DNA of 15,475 nucleotides from Moraxella equi (GTDB lineage: Bacteria > Pseudomonadota > Gammaproteobacteria > Pseudomonadales > Moraxellaceae): the NCBI RefSeq assembly GCF_002027555.1, contig NZ_MXAP01000034.1:1-15475 (forward strand). The letters run 5' to 3'. Both the position numbers and the translations under genes were made by a program. The notes under the pieces were generated by a model. That model ran no database searches. It was not told the origin of the DNA and saw only the letters and a list, made by a program, of their open reading frames with translations. Shown here in pieces: positions 1-7,526 of this stretch. Position 1 is the first letter of the stretch, and every line of letters begins with the position of its first letter.

Positions 1-135
1 CTACCGCCTTACTCACCTGATTTAAATCCCATTGAACAAGTTTGGAGTTGGATTAAAGGATTAAGACAAGATTGGAGGTTGGATTGTATTGATAAGTTGT
101 TCTTTTATTTTATGTGGTTGTGTGGTAGTTTTTAA
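1..135 (+). pseudogene. IS630-family transposase, C-terminal fragment (cut by window edge)
   Basis: Frame 1 is open from the first base to a TAA at 133-135. It encodes 44 residues beginning LPPYSPDLNPIEQVWSWIK. The PPYSPDLNPIE-W motif is the hallmark of the C-terminal part of the DDE domain in IS630/Tc1-mariner-type transposases, and the E of NPIE is the third catalytic acid. The rest of the gene lies left of the window, so I cannot tell whether the copy is intact. The residues after WRLD are hydrophobic and end in GSF, a plausible natural end for this family. A candidate right terminal repeat follows within about 10 bp, which fits a normal IS right end and not an internal break. The family call is confident; the individual IS cannot be named. 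Confidence 0.85.
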
Positions 136-175
136 GTTCGGTTGGTATAAATGTTATCAATATTCAGTACGCCCT
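1..175 (+). mobile_element. Right end of an IS630-family insertion sequence
   Basis: This comprises the transposase tail (1-135) and a candidate right terminal repeat at 144-175. Read inward on the minus strand, the repeat starts AGGGCGTACTGAATATTGAT. It is followed outward by TA at 176-177, the dinucleotide target that IS630 elements duplicate. The repeat was recognised because near-identical sequence recurs at the ends of the small element at 7643-7761. The left end is outside the window, so the boundary is inferred from one end only. Confidence 0.6.
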
Positions 176-213
176 TATCAATCACGATTTACACAAATAT
201 TCATGGCATTTTG

Positions 214-222
214 TGGTAAAAT
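214..222 (+). promoter_or_regulatory. Extended -10 promoter of xthA
   Basis: TGGTAAAAT (214-222) is a TGn-extended -10 box. It lies about 35 bp before the xthA start codon, which places transcription start near 229. No good -35 hexamer is seen at 17 bp, which is common for extended -10 promoters. The promoter is just outside the IS630 right end, so the IS appears not to have displaced it. Confidence 0.5.
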
Positions 223-256
223 TTGCCCTTTATAAACCTTTTAAATAAACGACACC

Positions 257-1165
257 ATGACCGACATCAACCCATTACACCCCAACCCACAAGCCCCAAC
301 CGCCCTAAACCCCAAACCCAACGACATCATACCGCCCAAATCCGCCCACCTTGCCAAACATGGCGACAAGCGTATCCTAAGGGTGGTATCTATCAATGTC
401 AATGGACTAAGAGCGTCCGAGAAAAAGGGCTTATTTGACTTTATTGTCAAGTCGGACGCAGACGTGATATGTATGCAGGAGACACGGATAACCCATGAGC
501 AGTGGACGGATAAATTTAAGCCTGTGGGTTATCATGCTCATCTGTTCCCTGCTGAGCGAGCGGGATATGCTGGCACAGCGATTTATAGTAAATTACCCTT
601 TGTCCCAACGGACGGGCTGGGCTTTCACATTGCCGACACGCAAGGGCGGTTTACCTGTGGACAATTTGATTTGAGTGAATGGGGGCTTGATACACCTGTA
701 CACATTGCGTCTTTGTATTTACCGTCTGGTTCATCGGGCGATGATGCTCAGGCTCGTAAAGATGAGTTTTTGGAAAAATATAAAACCATCTTAAAACGCT
801 GGCGAGACGAGAACAAATCCATCATCGTCTGCGGTGATTATAACATTGTGCATAAACGCATTGACATCAAAAACTGGTCGGGCAACCAAAAAGCGTCTGG
901 CTGTCTGCCCCACGAACGGGCGTGGCTTGACCATATTTATGATGATTTGGGTTATGTGGACAGCTTTCGGGTGGTGCGATTTGACAGCGACATTTATTCG
1001 TGGTGGAGCAATCGTGGGCAGGCTCGTGCCAAGAATGTCGGCTGGCGGATAGATTATCACGCTTGCTCGCCCGACTGGAAGGCTCGCACAGTAGGGGCGT
1101 GGGTTTACCGAGATGAATGGTATTCTGACCACGCCCCTGTGGTGGTGGATTATGTGCTTGGTTGA
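257..1165 (+). CDS. xthA: Exodeoxyribonuclease III (AP endonuclease, base excision repair)
   Basis: This is a 302-residue endonuclease/exonuclease/phosphatase-fold enzyme that cleaves DNA 5' of abasic sites and degrades duplex DNA 3' to 5'. The ExoIII motifs appear in order: SINVNGLRA (about 45-53, metal/substrate Asn47), MQETR (Glu75), SLYLPSG (Tyr154), GDYNI (Asp194, Asn196), GWRIDYH (Asp266) and SDHAPVV (Asp291-His292). All catalytic positions are present. The family normally begins within a few residues of the first motif at about 260-270 aa. This protein has roughly 40 extra N-terminal residues, rich in Pro and Asn. The ATG at 257 is the only ATG before the domain. It has no clear Shine-Dalgarno, so a GTG start near the first strand (RVVS) remains possible. 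It is monocistronic, with a promoter at 214-222 and a terminator at 1183-1199. Confidence 0.95.
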   Translation: MTDINPLHPNPQAPTALNPKPNDIIPPKSAHLAKHGDKRILRVVSINVNGLRASEKKGLFDFIVKSDADVICMQETRITHEQWTDKFKPVGYHAHLFPAERAGYAGTAIYSKLPFVPTDGLGFHIADTQGRFTCGQFDLSEWGLDTPVHIASLYLPSGSSGDDAQARKDEFLEKYKTILKRWRDENKSIIVCGDYNIVHKRIDIKNWSGNQKASGCLPHERAWLDHIYDDLGYVDSFRVVRFDSDIYSWWSNRGQARAKNVGWRIDYHACSPDWKARTVGAWVYRDEWYSDHAPVVVDYVLG

Positions 1166-1182
1166 TATTGGGTTAAAAAGTT

Positions 1183-1206
1183 GGGCGATTTTTTCGCCCT
1201 TATTTT
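1183..1206. terminator. Bidirectional intrinsic terminator between xthA and the FKBP gene
   Basis: GGGCGA (1183-1188) and TCGCCC (1194-1199) form a 6-bp stem with a 5-nt loop. On the plus strand TTATTTT follows, terminating xthA. On the minus strand the same hairpin is followed by AACTTTTT, so it can also end the leftward FKBP transcript. The FKBP stop codon (1200-1202) directly abuts the stem. Confidence 0.75.
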
Positions 1207-1859
1207 ACTTCCAATAATTTGATTTTAAAAATCAAAGTCTCCCCACCTTCAAACAATGACGTCCCCATTTCTGCATACGCCAAATGGTCAGGGATATACA
1301 GTTCAATTTCGCCACCTGCTCCAATATATTGTAAACCTTCATTAAATCCTTGAATTAAATCTTTACCAAGCTGTACTTCAAATGGCGAGCGACCATAAGA
1401 ACTATCAAACTCTTCACCATCTATTGTCCAGCCTTGATAGTGGAGTGCAACCTGCGAATTTGGCTTTGGTTTTTTGCCTGTGCCTTGCTTGATGATTTTG
1501 TATTGTAAGCCTGATTTTGTGGTGATGATGCCTGACTTTTTGACGTTTTCGGCTAAAAATTGCGTGCCTTTGGTGCGATTTTCTGCAATTTTTTCAATCC
1601 ATTCATGCTGTCTTTGCTGTTCAATATTTGCCATTGCCAGCAAAAATTCTTCATCAGAATAACGGCTTGGGTTGCCTGCCAAAGCATCTTCTGCTGCTTG
1701 TTTGATTGCGTCAGGATAATTTTCTAGCTCATCTGGCGCGGCGATGTCTTTTAAATATTCATAAACCGCTCGGTAGGTATAGATTTCGCCGTCCGTAGGT
1801 TTGGCATAACTTGGGCTGGCAAACAAACATAATGCTAAGGCTAAAATTTTATATTTCAT
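1200..1859 (-). CDS. Exported FKBP-type peptidyl-prolyl cis-trans isomerase (Mip/FkpA-like)
   Basis: This is a 219-residue periplasmic prolyl isomerase. It has a signal peptide at residues 1-19 (ending SPSYA, then KPTDG), a helical Mip/FkpA-type dimerisation region at about 22-108, and an FKBP domain at about 110-219. The FKBP core is visible: ALHYQGWTIDGEEFDSS (about 138-154), a LIQGFNEGLQ segment, and IPDHLAYAEMG. The Trp at the floor of the classical active site (VIPGW) is Phe172 here, and the usual C-terminal IPPN segment is altered to SLFEGGETL. Activity may therefore be modified. ATG 1859 is preferred over upstream in-frame codons because AGGAA (1865-1869) precedes it at good spacing and the signal peptide starts there. 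It lies 105 bp downstream of the HlyD-type gene, so it could share that transcript or use its own weak promoter. It may help fold exported or outer-membrane proteins. Confidence 0.88.
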   Translation of the reverse strand: MKYKILALALCLFASPSYAKPTDGEIYTYRAVYEYLKDIAAPDELENYPDAIKQAAEDALAGNPSRYSDEEFLLAMANIEQQRQHEWIEKIAENRTKGTQFLAENVKKSGIITTKSGLQYKIIKQGTGKKPKPNSQVALHYQGWTIDGEEFDSSYGRSPFEVQLGKDLIQGFNEGLQYIGAGGEIELYIPDHLAYAEMGTSLFEGGETLIFKIKLLEVK

Positions 1860-1893
1860 GCCATTTCCTAACATATGGATTTGATTGGTTCTT

Positions 1894-1902
1894 TTATAAA
1901 CA
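1894..1902 (-). promoter_or_regulatory. Possible extended -10 for the FKBP gene
   Basis: TGTTTATAA on the minus strand fits a TGn-extended -10 box 35 bp upstream of the ATG at 1859. No convincing -35 element is seen, and read-through from the secretion genes is equally possible. Confidence 0.3.
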
Positions 1903-1964
1903 GAGTTTGGGGTTAATTGTTGATAAACCGCCACTTTAACTCTTTGCACATTCACGCTTTTTTA

Positions 1965-3131
1965 TCATCGCTCGCCCAGACCCTCGGACAATGTCTTGGT
2001 AATCGGTTTGGTCAGATAGGATAATACCGTCCGCTCCATTGCCTTGATATCTACACTGGCGGTCATACCCGGCTTGATGACAATCTCATCTTCACGAGCC
2101 GCCACCTGAGCTCCCGCAATACGAATCTGCACCCGATAATAGGGCTTATCGCCTTGCGGGGTTTTCTCCATGAGCGTGTCTGGGCTGATGTAGATTACCT
2201 CGCCATTCATCGCCCCAAAGATAGAATAATCATAAGCGTCCAGTTTGACACTGGCGGTCTGACCTTCTTTGACATAGGCGATGTCCACAGGCTGAACCTT
2301 TGCCTCCACAATCAAATCACTACTGGTCGGAAGCAGTTGCATGATCGTATCGCCCGGTCGCACCACCCCGCCAATGGTCGTAACAGCGATGTTATTCACC
2401 TTGCCATCCACAGGAGCAAATAGCCGTTTTTCTTCTAACACCTGCGTGCGGTCTCTGAGCTGTTCGCTCTCAGATTCTAGCTCTTCTTGGGCTTTGGTCA
2501 GCTCGGTTTGGGCATCTTCAAAGTATTTATTGCGTTTGTTGGTAATCTGTGCCTCGATGTCTGCCACTTGACGGCGAAGTCTGATCACGTCCGCCTGACT
2601 GACGTCGCCATGAGCCAATAGCGGTTCGTTCATGGCAAGCTCTCGCTTGGCAAGGTCAAGCATTTTTTGTAATGACGCCACATCTTGGGTGATGGCTTGG
2701 CGGCGACGGTTGTATAGCTCGGTTTGGTTTTGGACGTACTCGGTGTACTTTTGCACTTCTTCTGGGAAATTTAGTGGGCGGTCAAAAATCTCCGCCTCCA
2801 AACGTGCCACCCTTGCACGCAGGGCTGCCGCTTTGGTTGCTGAGTTATCCAATGCCGCCTTAGCACGCTCTTCTTCTAATATCGCCAATAGGTCGCCTTT
2901 TTTGACATCATCGCCCTCTTTGACCAGCAGTTCTGACAAAATGCCATTGTCCGCTGCCTGAATCTCTTGGGTGCGGTCAGATGCGATGACAGTCGCCTGA
3001 GCTCTGGTCACTTGGTCGATTTTAGCAAATGATGCCCATGTAATAAGCACAATGATGGTCACCAGTGCCACCCAAATAATCACACTGGGTTTACTGCGTG
3101 ATTTGGCTTTTTGATAGTTTTTTTGACTCAC
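1965..3131 (-). CDS. Type I secretion membrane-fusion protein, HlyD/LapC-like
   Basis: This is a 388-residue periplasmic adaptor that would link the inner-membrane ABC transporter to the TolC-like channel. One membrane helix lies at about 17-36 (cytoplasmic N-terminus). Next comes the first biotinyl-lipoyl half (about 53-90, with DNGILSELLVKEGD), then a long coiled coil at about 95-235 rich in Glu, Lys, Arg and Gln. The second lipoyl half is at about 237-266 (APVDGKVNNI), followed by a beta-barrel segment ending in KPGMTASVDI (about 353-362), as in HlyD. The tail TVLSYLTKPI is typical of type I secretion adaptors as opposed to RND-pump adaptors. The start is a GTG with AAGGAAG seven bases upstream. 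It lies 11 bp after the ABC transporter stop, so the two are co-transcribed and probably coupled. The subfamily name is by resemblance only. Confidence 0.92.
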   Translation of the reverse strand: MSQKNYQKAKSRSKPSVIIWVALVTIIVLITWASFAKIDQVTRAQATVIASDRTQEIQAADNGILSELLVKEGDDVKKGDLLAILEEERAKAALDNSATKAAALRARVARLEAEIFDRPLNFPEEVQKYTEYVQNQTELYNRRRQAITQDVASLQKMLDLAKRELAMNEPLLAHGDVSQADVIRLRRQVADIEAQITNKRNKYFEDAQTELTKAQEELESESEQLRDRTQVLEEKRLFAPVDGKVNNIAVTTIGGVVRPGDTIMQLLPTSSDLIVEAKVQPVDIAYVKEGQTASVKLDAYDYSIFGAMNGEVIYISPDTLMEKTPQGDKPYYRVQIRIAGAQVAAREDEIVIKPGMTASVDIKAMERTVLSYLTKPITKTLSEGLGER

Positions 3132-3142
3132 TAGAGGCTTCC

Positions 3143-5365
3143 TTATGGCTGATTGGATGGACTATTGGGTGACTGGTCAATACTTTGTTGTGCTTGACCA
3201 CTCTCCACTTTTTTCATGGCGTCTTTGGCGTTTTGTTCATTTTGAATAAGCTTGGATAACACCGCCTGTTTAGGTCCATCCATGACCACTTTACCATCTG
3301 CCATGATGATGATACGGTTCACCAATGCCAAGAGCCCCATTTTATGCGTTGAGACAATAAGTGTCTTGGTGGGGTCTTGGAGCTCTTGGGCAAGCACTTG
3401 CAAGCATTGATTCTCTTGCATGTTATCCATAGATGCCGTTGGTTCGTCAAGTAACCACACCGATGGCTTGGTCAGCACCAAACGAGTAAAAGCAACCAAT
3501 TGCTTTTGTCCACCTGACAGACCCTTACCACCCTCACTGATTGGCAAATCCAAACCGTTTGAATGTCCTGACACCAGACGAATCAATCCCGTACGATGAA
3601 GCACTTCACCAATGACATCATCAGGGGGTGCAGGCATACCAATCAGCAAGTTTTCACGGAGCGTGCCCTGGAACAGACGATGGTCTTGTTGTAGATAGCC
3701 CACCTGTTCGCTCATAGATTCACGACTAATGTGGCTGATATCTAGACCATCTAATAATACATGACCCTCGGTTGGCATGTACAGTCCTGACAATATTTTA
3801 AGCAATGTGGACTTGCCCGAACCAATAGACCCCAATATCGCCACACGCTCGCCTGCCTTAATATCCAAATGTTCAATATTTAGAGCGTTACGCTCATTGC
3901 CTGCATAGTTAAAGGTCATGTTATGGCATTGATACCAACCATGGATCTTAGAAGGTGCTAAAGGATGGGCAACGTCGTTATTATCCTGCTCCAAGCTAAA
4001 CAGACGCTCAATGTTGGCTTTGGCGGCTTTGGCGTGCGAATATTGCACCAATAGGTTCGGTGCATTCATAATGGGAGCCAAAATACGCCCACCTAGGATG
4101 GTACAAGCAATCAGACCACCAATGGTCATTCCCTGCGACATAACCACAAATGCCCCTGCAATCACAATACTTACATAGCTTATCTGCTGAAGCATTTGCA
4201 CGCTGTAGTTTAGATTGTCATTGGCATGACGCATTTTTAGGTCGTTATCAATGGTATCACCTGTTACATCTAGCCATTTGGATAAAAACTTCCAATTCCC
4301 CGAGCCTGCCTTGATGGTTTCCATGCCCTCGACGGTTTCTACCAAAATTCCCGTTTTTAGATAAGAAGCGGTGGCATTTTCGGCAGAGATTTTATCAATC
4401 TTTTTACGACTTGATAAACCCAACATGATGCCAATCACTGCCGCAATCAGTGGAATGATGGCAACAATGGGTGAACCGATGACCGCAATCAACACGATAA
4501 ATAAAATACTCATCGGGATATCGACAAGTGTAAAGAGCGTGCTTGCCGTAAAAAATGAACGCACCTGCTCATAGCCACGAAGCTGTGCCGCCAGCGAACC
4601 TACCGAACCTGGCATTTTATCCACACGCACCGCAAGCAGTCGCTCAAAGATGCTGCGAGAGAGCTTCTCATCAACACCAATAACCATCTTATCCATGACT
4701 TTTGAGCGAGCAAATTTCATCGCCGCCTCAAATAAAATCATGATTGCCACACCTGATGCTAGAATGATGAGCGTATATTTGCTGTTTGTTGGAATAACGC
4801 GGTCATAGACCTGCATGGAAAATAATGAGACGGCGAGGGCAAGCAGGTTGATGATGAGCGAAGCCACAACCGCCTCCACCACCACACGCTTATGTCCTTT
4901 AAGGTTTTCCATAAGCAGGTCGTGAAAGCTGACCTTTTTTTCACTGATTAACCTGTCGGACACCCTGATTTTTGCCACAAAATCCAAGTCCGAACTCTGA
5001 CAAGTAACTCGCCCATCTACACCCTCAAACAGCCAGTTAAGCCCGTATTTTTGTACAATTCGCCCATAGCCAAGCGATTTATGATGGACAAATAACGGCA
5101 TATAAGCAGCATCAGGCTCATCCATGATGTCAGGCTCATCAACCACACCCAACGTCTCAAGCAACACGGAAAGCTTCTCTTCGTGCGACTTAAATTCTAA
5201 CACACGTGACAAAGCGGTATCCAAACGGTTTTTATCAACCGTCACGCCTACATCCTTTAGCAATTCAAAGATGGCAAGACCCAAGGCTTTACCGCCCATG
5301 CTCTCTTTGACTGGGGCGACATTTGATGATTCGGCAGGGTTGTTATTAGTTTGGTTTAACGACAT
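3143..5365 (-). CDS. Type I secretion ABC transporter, LapB-like, with inactive C39-like domain
   Basis: This is a 740-residue inner-membrane exporter half-transporter that powers one-step secretion of a protein substrate. An N-terminal C39-like domain (about 20-140) lacks a peptidase Cys-His pair in the expected places, so it should bind substrate and not cut it. A six-helix transmembrane domain covers about 163-430. The ATPase domain carries Walker A GSIGSGKST (512-520), a Q-loop near 559, signature LSGGQ (616-620), Walker B VWLLDE (636-641) and the switch His674. The serine-glycine-rich P-loop and overall length resemble LapB/LssB exporters of giant adhesins more than HlyB toxin exporters. 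ATG 5365 has AAGGA at good spacing. The gene follows the tolC-like gene after 330 bp containing a mobile-repeat promoter, and leads directly into the HlyD-type gene. No substrate gene is nearby. Confidence 0.93.
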   Translation of the reverse strand: MSLNQTNNNPAESSNVAPVKESMGGKALGLAIFELLKDVGVTVDKNRLDTALSRVLEFKSHEEKLSVLLETLGVVDEPDIMDEPDAAYMPLFVHHKSLGYGRIVQKYGLNWLFEGVDGRVTCQSSDLDFVAKIRVSDRLISEKKVSFHDLLMENLKGHKRVVVEAVVASLIINLLALAVSLFSMQVYDRVIPTNSKYTLIILASGVAIMILFEAAMKFARSKVMDKMVIGVDEKLSRSIFERLLAVRVDKMPGSVGSLAAQLRGYEQVRSFFTASTLFTLVDIPMSILFIVLIAVIGSPIVAIIPLIAAVIGIMLGLSSRKKIDKISAENATASYLKTGILVETVEGMETIKAGSGNWKFLSKWLDVTGDTIDNDLKMRHANDNLNYSVQMLQQISYVSIVIAGAFVVMSQGMTIGGLIACTILGGRILAPIMNAPNLLVQYSHAKAAKANIERLFSLEQDNNDVAHPLAPSKIHGWYQCHNMTFNYAGNERNALNIEHLDIKAGERVAILGSIGSGKSTLLKILSGLYMPTEGHVLLDGLDISHISRESMSEQVGYLQQDHRLFQGTLRENLLIGMPAPPDDVIGEVLHRTGLIRLVSGHSNGLDLPISEGGKGLSGGQKQLVAFTRLVLTKPSVWLLDEPTASMDNMQENQCLQVLAQELQDPTKTLIVSTHKMGLLALVNRIIIMADGKVVMDGPKQAVLSKLIQNEQNAKDAMKKVESGQAQQSIDQSPNSPSNQP

Positions 5366-5451
5366 TGGTTATCCTTGGTTGGTCATGCATGACAGGCGAT
5401 GCATCACGATAATCTTAACACTTTATATTTTTAAGGTAGTTTATTAAGGCT

Positions 5452-5570
5452 CGCCTACCATTGATGATATTTTTATAAAATATGATGAAAATTCAACAGT
5501 TTCAATCAATTTTTACATCAAAACGGGCGACTGCCCTGTTTTTTAATGGACATTCTCACTGGTAAACACC
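5452..5570. mobile_element. MITE-like element A, upstream of the ABC transporter gene
   Basis: About 119 bp that aligns along its length with 7643-7761 in the same orientation, at roughly 70% identity by eye. Shared stretches include ATTGAT-A-ATT-TTATA near the left end, TTCAATC-ATTTTT-CAT in the middle and GTTTTTTA to the right. Its ends are degenerate inverted repeats: TACCATTGATGATAT on the left against TACCAGTGAGAATGT read from the right. Boundaries are approximate because this copy is the more decayed one. Confidence 0.55.
5477..5505 (-). promoter_or_regulatory. Promoter inside element A, reading into the ABC transporter gene
   Basis: On the minus strand TTGAAA (5500-5505) and TATTTT (5477-5482) are separated by 17 bp. 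This is a good sigma-70 match, placing the start about 105 nt before ATG 5365. The equivalent positions in the other copy give TTGAAG-16 bp-TATCTA. Confidence 0.5.
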
Positions 5571-5635
5571 AAAAGGCAGGTATGCCCTAAACAACAGCAT
5601 GCCATATTTTATTGGCAATAAAACCAACGTGAATT

Positions 5636-5660
5636 ATTATCATCGTTTAATACGCCTAAT
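5636..5660 (-). repeat. Degenerate IS630-end-like sequence after the tolC-like gene
   Basis: Read on the minus strand, TAGGCGTATTAAACGATGAT and the bases after it resemble the IS630 right end (GGGCGTACTGAATATTGATAA). The match is strongest over GGCGTA-T-AA and GATAA. It lies just past the tolC-like stop codon. This could be a decayed element end or chance similarity in A+T-rich DNA. Confidence 0.3.
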
Positions 5661-5695
5661 CGTACTTTCTACCATGATTGTTATTTAGCATTATC

Positions 5696-7438
5696 TTATT
5701 CTGTGGTTTTGACATCATCAACAATCACTGGTATCTCCTGCACCTCTTGCTCGGACATCAATTCTGACTCTGATGGCTTGGGTTGCGGCTTGGATCGCAA
5801 TATCAAAATATCAAGATTTTTTGATGATTCTGTTAGCATCTCCACTCCTTCACCTTCAATGATCGTCTCCGATTCAATAACCATCCCCGATTCACTTTCC
5901 GAATCCTGCTCCGACGACTCTTGTGTCGCAACATCAATCTGCCTTAGGGACTCATCTCTAGGTGGCTCAATCCATAAATCTTCTTGATTGACGAAATTCT
6001 CTTGAAGCTCTTTTTGGGTCTTGACGGTTTCACTAAGAGTATTTGCATCATCCATCACTGGGTCAGTTGCACCATTCACTGCAGTGTTTTGGTCTTCTAC
6101 ATGATGGATTGGGACATGTGTTTGTGTCCATGATAAGAAATTGCGATAAGGACGAAATTCATTGATGGGGACGTGCATATTACCATAGTCTGACTGCCAA
6201 TCCATCGCCCCAAAATCTACTTGTAGCTTATAAAAGCTTGCCACCATCTGACTTTGCACTTCCAAGAGTTGCTGCTCATATTGGGTGTGTTCACGCACCG
6301 CATTTAGCACTTCAAGCCACGATTTTCGCCCTGCGATAAACTGACGACCGTACGAGTCCACCACCAATTTTGCCCCATCAATGGCAAGTTTGATAGACTG
6401 TTCCCTGTCTCGTGCTGAAGTAAACTCTTGATACTGAGTCTGTAGACTTTCCATCACTGAGCGACGAGTCGCTTCTTGGGTTTGGGTTAGACTAAGTGCT
6501 CGGGCATTGGCGGCACGTGTTAGGGCAATACTTGAAAAACCCGCTCCTGGGTCATAGGACATGCCCAATGAAAACTCACCCTCATCTTCGTTATTATCAT
6601 GCTCAAAAGTGTGTTGATACTGTGCGTAGATATTAGGATAACGCCCTGCTGCTTGAGCTTTGGCTTCTTGCTTGGCGGCTTCTACTTGAAAATGCTGGCG
6701 TACCACGCTAGGGTGATGACTGCCTGAATTACCAAACACCTGAGTCTCAAAATGCACCGATTGGGATTTGGCATAGTCTGTTAGGGACTTCATGGTGATA
6801 TTATAATGCTTGGTACCCAGATTTTCGCCAATGAGCTGTGCCAATCTTGCTCCCGCCACTCGCTCTTGCTCTATGGCATTTTGCAGGGCATTTTGGTCTT
6901 GATAAAAACGGTTTTTTACCAAATCAAGTTCAATCTTTGCCGACACGCCCTGTGCCACACGACGTTCCATCATCGCCTCAAACTCTTTTAGGCGTGCCAA
7001 ACTGTCTTTATATAACTCCTGTAAAGCAATGGCATAGATGTAGCTTCGCCAAATATCAATGGTATTTTTAGCAACCGTATTCTGCTGTTCATAAACATAA
7101 GCGTTAGCTGCTTTATTGTCATAAATGCTTTGGTTAATTTGTGCAGTCAGTCGCCCGCCTGTCCACAGTGGTTGGCGAATGGCGATGGTACTCACCAGTC
7201 CATCATCCTTATCATGTCCTGCACTAATGGTCGGTGTGGGCAACAGACCCAACTTTGCCGCTTTCATGCCTTCAACCGCAGCCATCTCGTCCGCTTTGGC
7301 TGCATTCACCAAGGGATGTGTTTGAGTGGCACGGATGAGTAATGCATCCAAATCCAAAGGATTAATGTCGGCAGACACCAACACAGGTAGCAGTCCCAAT
7401 CCTAAAAGCAAGCATTTTTTTAAATTATGGTGAATCAT
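5696..7438 (-). CDS. TolC-family outer-membrane protein of a type I secretion system, with acidic C-terminal tail
   Basis: This is a 580-residue outer-membrane channel that would complete the secretion conduit with the adaptor and ABC transporter encoded next. A signal peptide covers residues 1-23 (KKCLLLGLGLLPVLVSA, then DINPLD). Two outer-membrane-efflux repeats span about 30-215 and 235-410. Typical features include IRQPLWTGGRL (about 87-97) in the first repeat and GRQFIAGRKSWLEVLNAVRE (about 364-383), the GRxSWLEVLNA-type motif of type I TolC relatives. The family usually ends near 420-470 aa. Here residues about 447-580 form an extra tail rich in Glu, Asp and Ser with a Lys-Pro-containing stretch near the end. 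ATG 7438 is preferred over the TTG at 7450 because it begins the signal peptide directly. Neither start has a strong Shine-Dalgarno. The leader upstream is over 200 nt and repeat-rich. Confidence 0.9.
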   Translation of the reverse strand: MIHHNLKKCLLLGLGLLPVLVSADINPLDLDALLIRATQTHPLVNAAKADEMAAVEGMKAAKLGLLPTPTISAGHDKDDGLVSTIAIRQPLWTGGRLTAQINQSIYDNKAANAYVYEQQNTVAKNTIDIWRSYIYAIALQELYKDSLARLKEFEAMMERRVAQGVSAKIELDLVKNRFYQDQNALQNAIEQERVAGARLAQLIGENLGTKHYNITMKSLTDYAKSQSVHFETQVFGNSGSHHPSVVRQHFQVEAAKQEAKAQAAGRYPNIYAQYQHTFEHDNNEDEGEFSLGMSYDPGAGFSSIALTRAANARALSLTQTQEATRRSVMESLQTQYQEFTSARDREQSIKLAIDGAKLVVDSYGRQFIAGRKSWLEVLNAVREHTQYEQQLLEVQSQMVASFYKLQVDFGAMDWQSDYGNMHVPINEFRPYRNFLSWTQTHVPIHHVEDQNTAVNGATDPVMDDANTLSETVKTQKELQENFVNQEDLWIEPPRDESLRQIDVATQESSEQDSESESGMVIESETIIEGEGVEMLTESSKNLDILILRSKPQPKPSESELMSEQEVQEIPVIVDDVKTTE

Positions 7439-7488
7439 CAAGAAGTCCAATTACTTATCACTAATAATAAGCAAAGATTATGCCAATA

Positions 7489-7515
7489 TTGGGGGCGTAT
7501 TGAATATGAATAATA
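7489..7515 (+). repeat. IS630-end-like sequence in the tolC-like leader
   Basis: GGGGGCGTATTGAATATGAA (from 7489) and the following TAATATT parallel the IS630 right end read inward (AGGGCGTACTGAATATTGAT then AACATT). About 22 of 28 positions agree by eye. It may be one end of a larger decayed element whose other end is near 7761. Confidence 0.45.
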
Positions 7516-7526
7516 TTAAACTCCCT

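Larger units (their letters stand above)
5366..5695. other. Gene-free spacer between the tolC-like and ABC transporter genes
   Basis: 330 bp with no credible ORF. It holds mobile-repeat A with its promoter and a GGGC-GACT-GCCC hairpin (5525-5536), followed on the plus strand by TGTTTTTT. It also holds an A+T-only palindrome TTTTATTG-G-CAATAAAA (5607-5623), and an IS-end-like sequence at 5636-5660. No convincing minus-strand terminator for the tolC-like gene is seen, so read-through into the ABC gene is possible. Confidence 0.6.

Noticed and set aside
4940..5310. Active C39 bacteriocin-type peptidase at the N-terminus of the ABC transporter
   Set aside because: No catalytic Cys near the N-terminus is present, and the only Cys in the region (about residue 122) is not in a peptidase motif.
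5521..5546. GGGC-GACT-GCCC hairpin with TGTTTTTT as a plus-strand terminator
   Set aside because: There is no plus-strand gene upstream. It lies inside mobile-repeat A, and the minus-strand T-run is only four bases.
5607..5623. Palindrome TTTTATTG-G-CAATAAAA as a terminator for the tolC-like gene
   Set aside because: The stem is almost all A-T, the loop is minimal and there is no following T-run on the minus strand.
1965..7438. RTX toxin (MbxB/MbxD type) secretion genes
   Set aside because: The transporter is closer in features to LapB than HlyB, a TolC-like gene is included, and no toxin or acyltransferase gene is adjacent.
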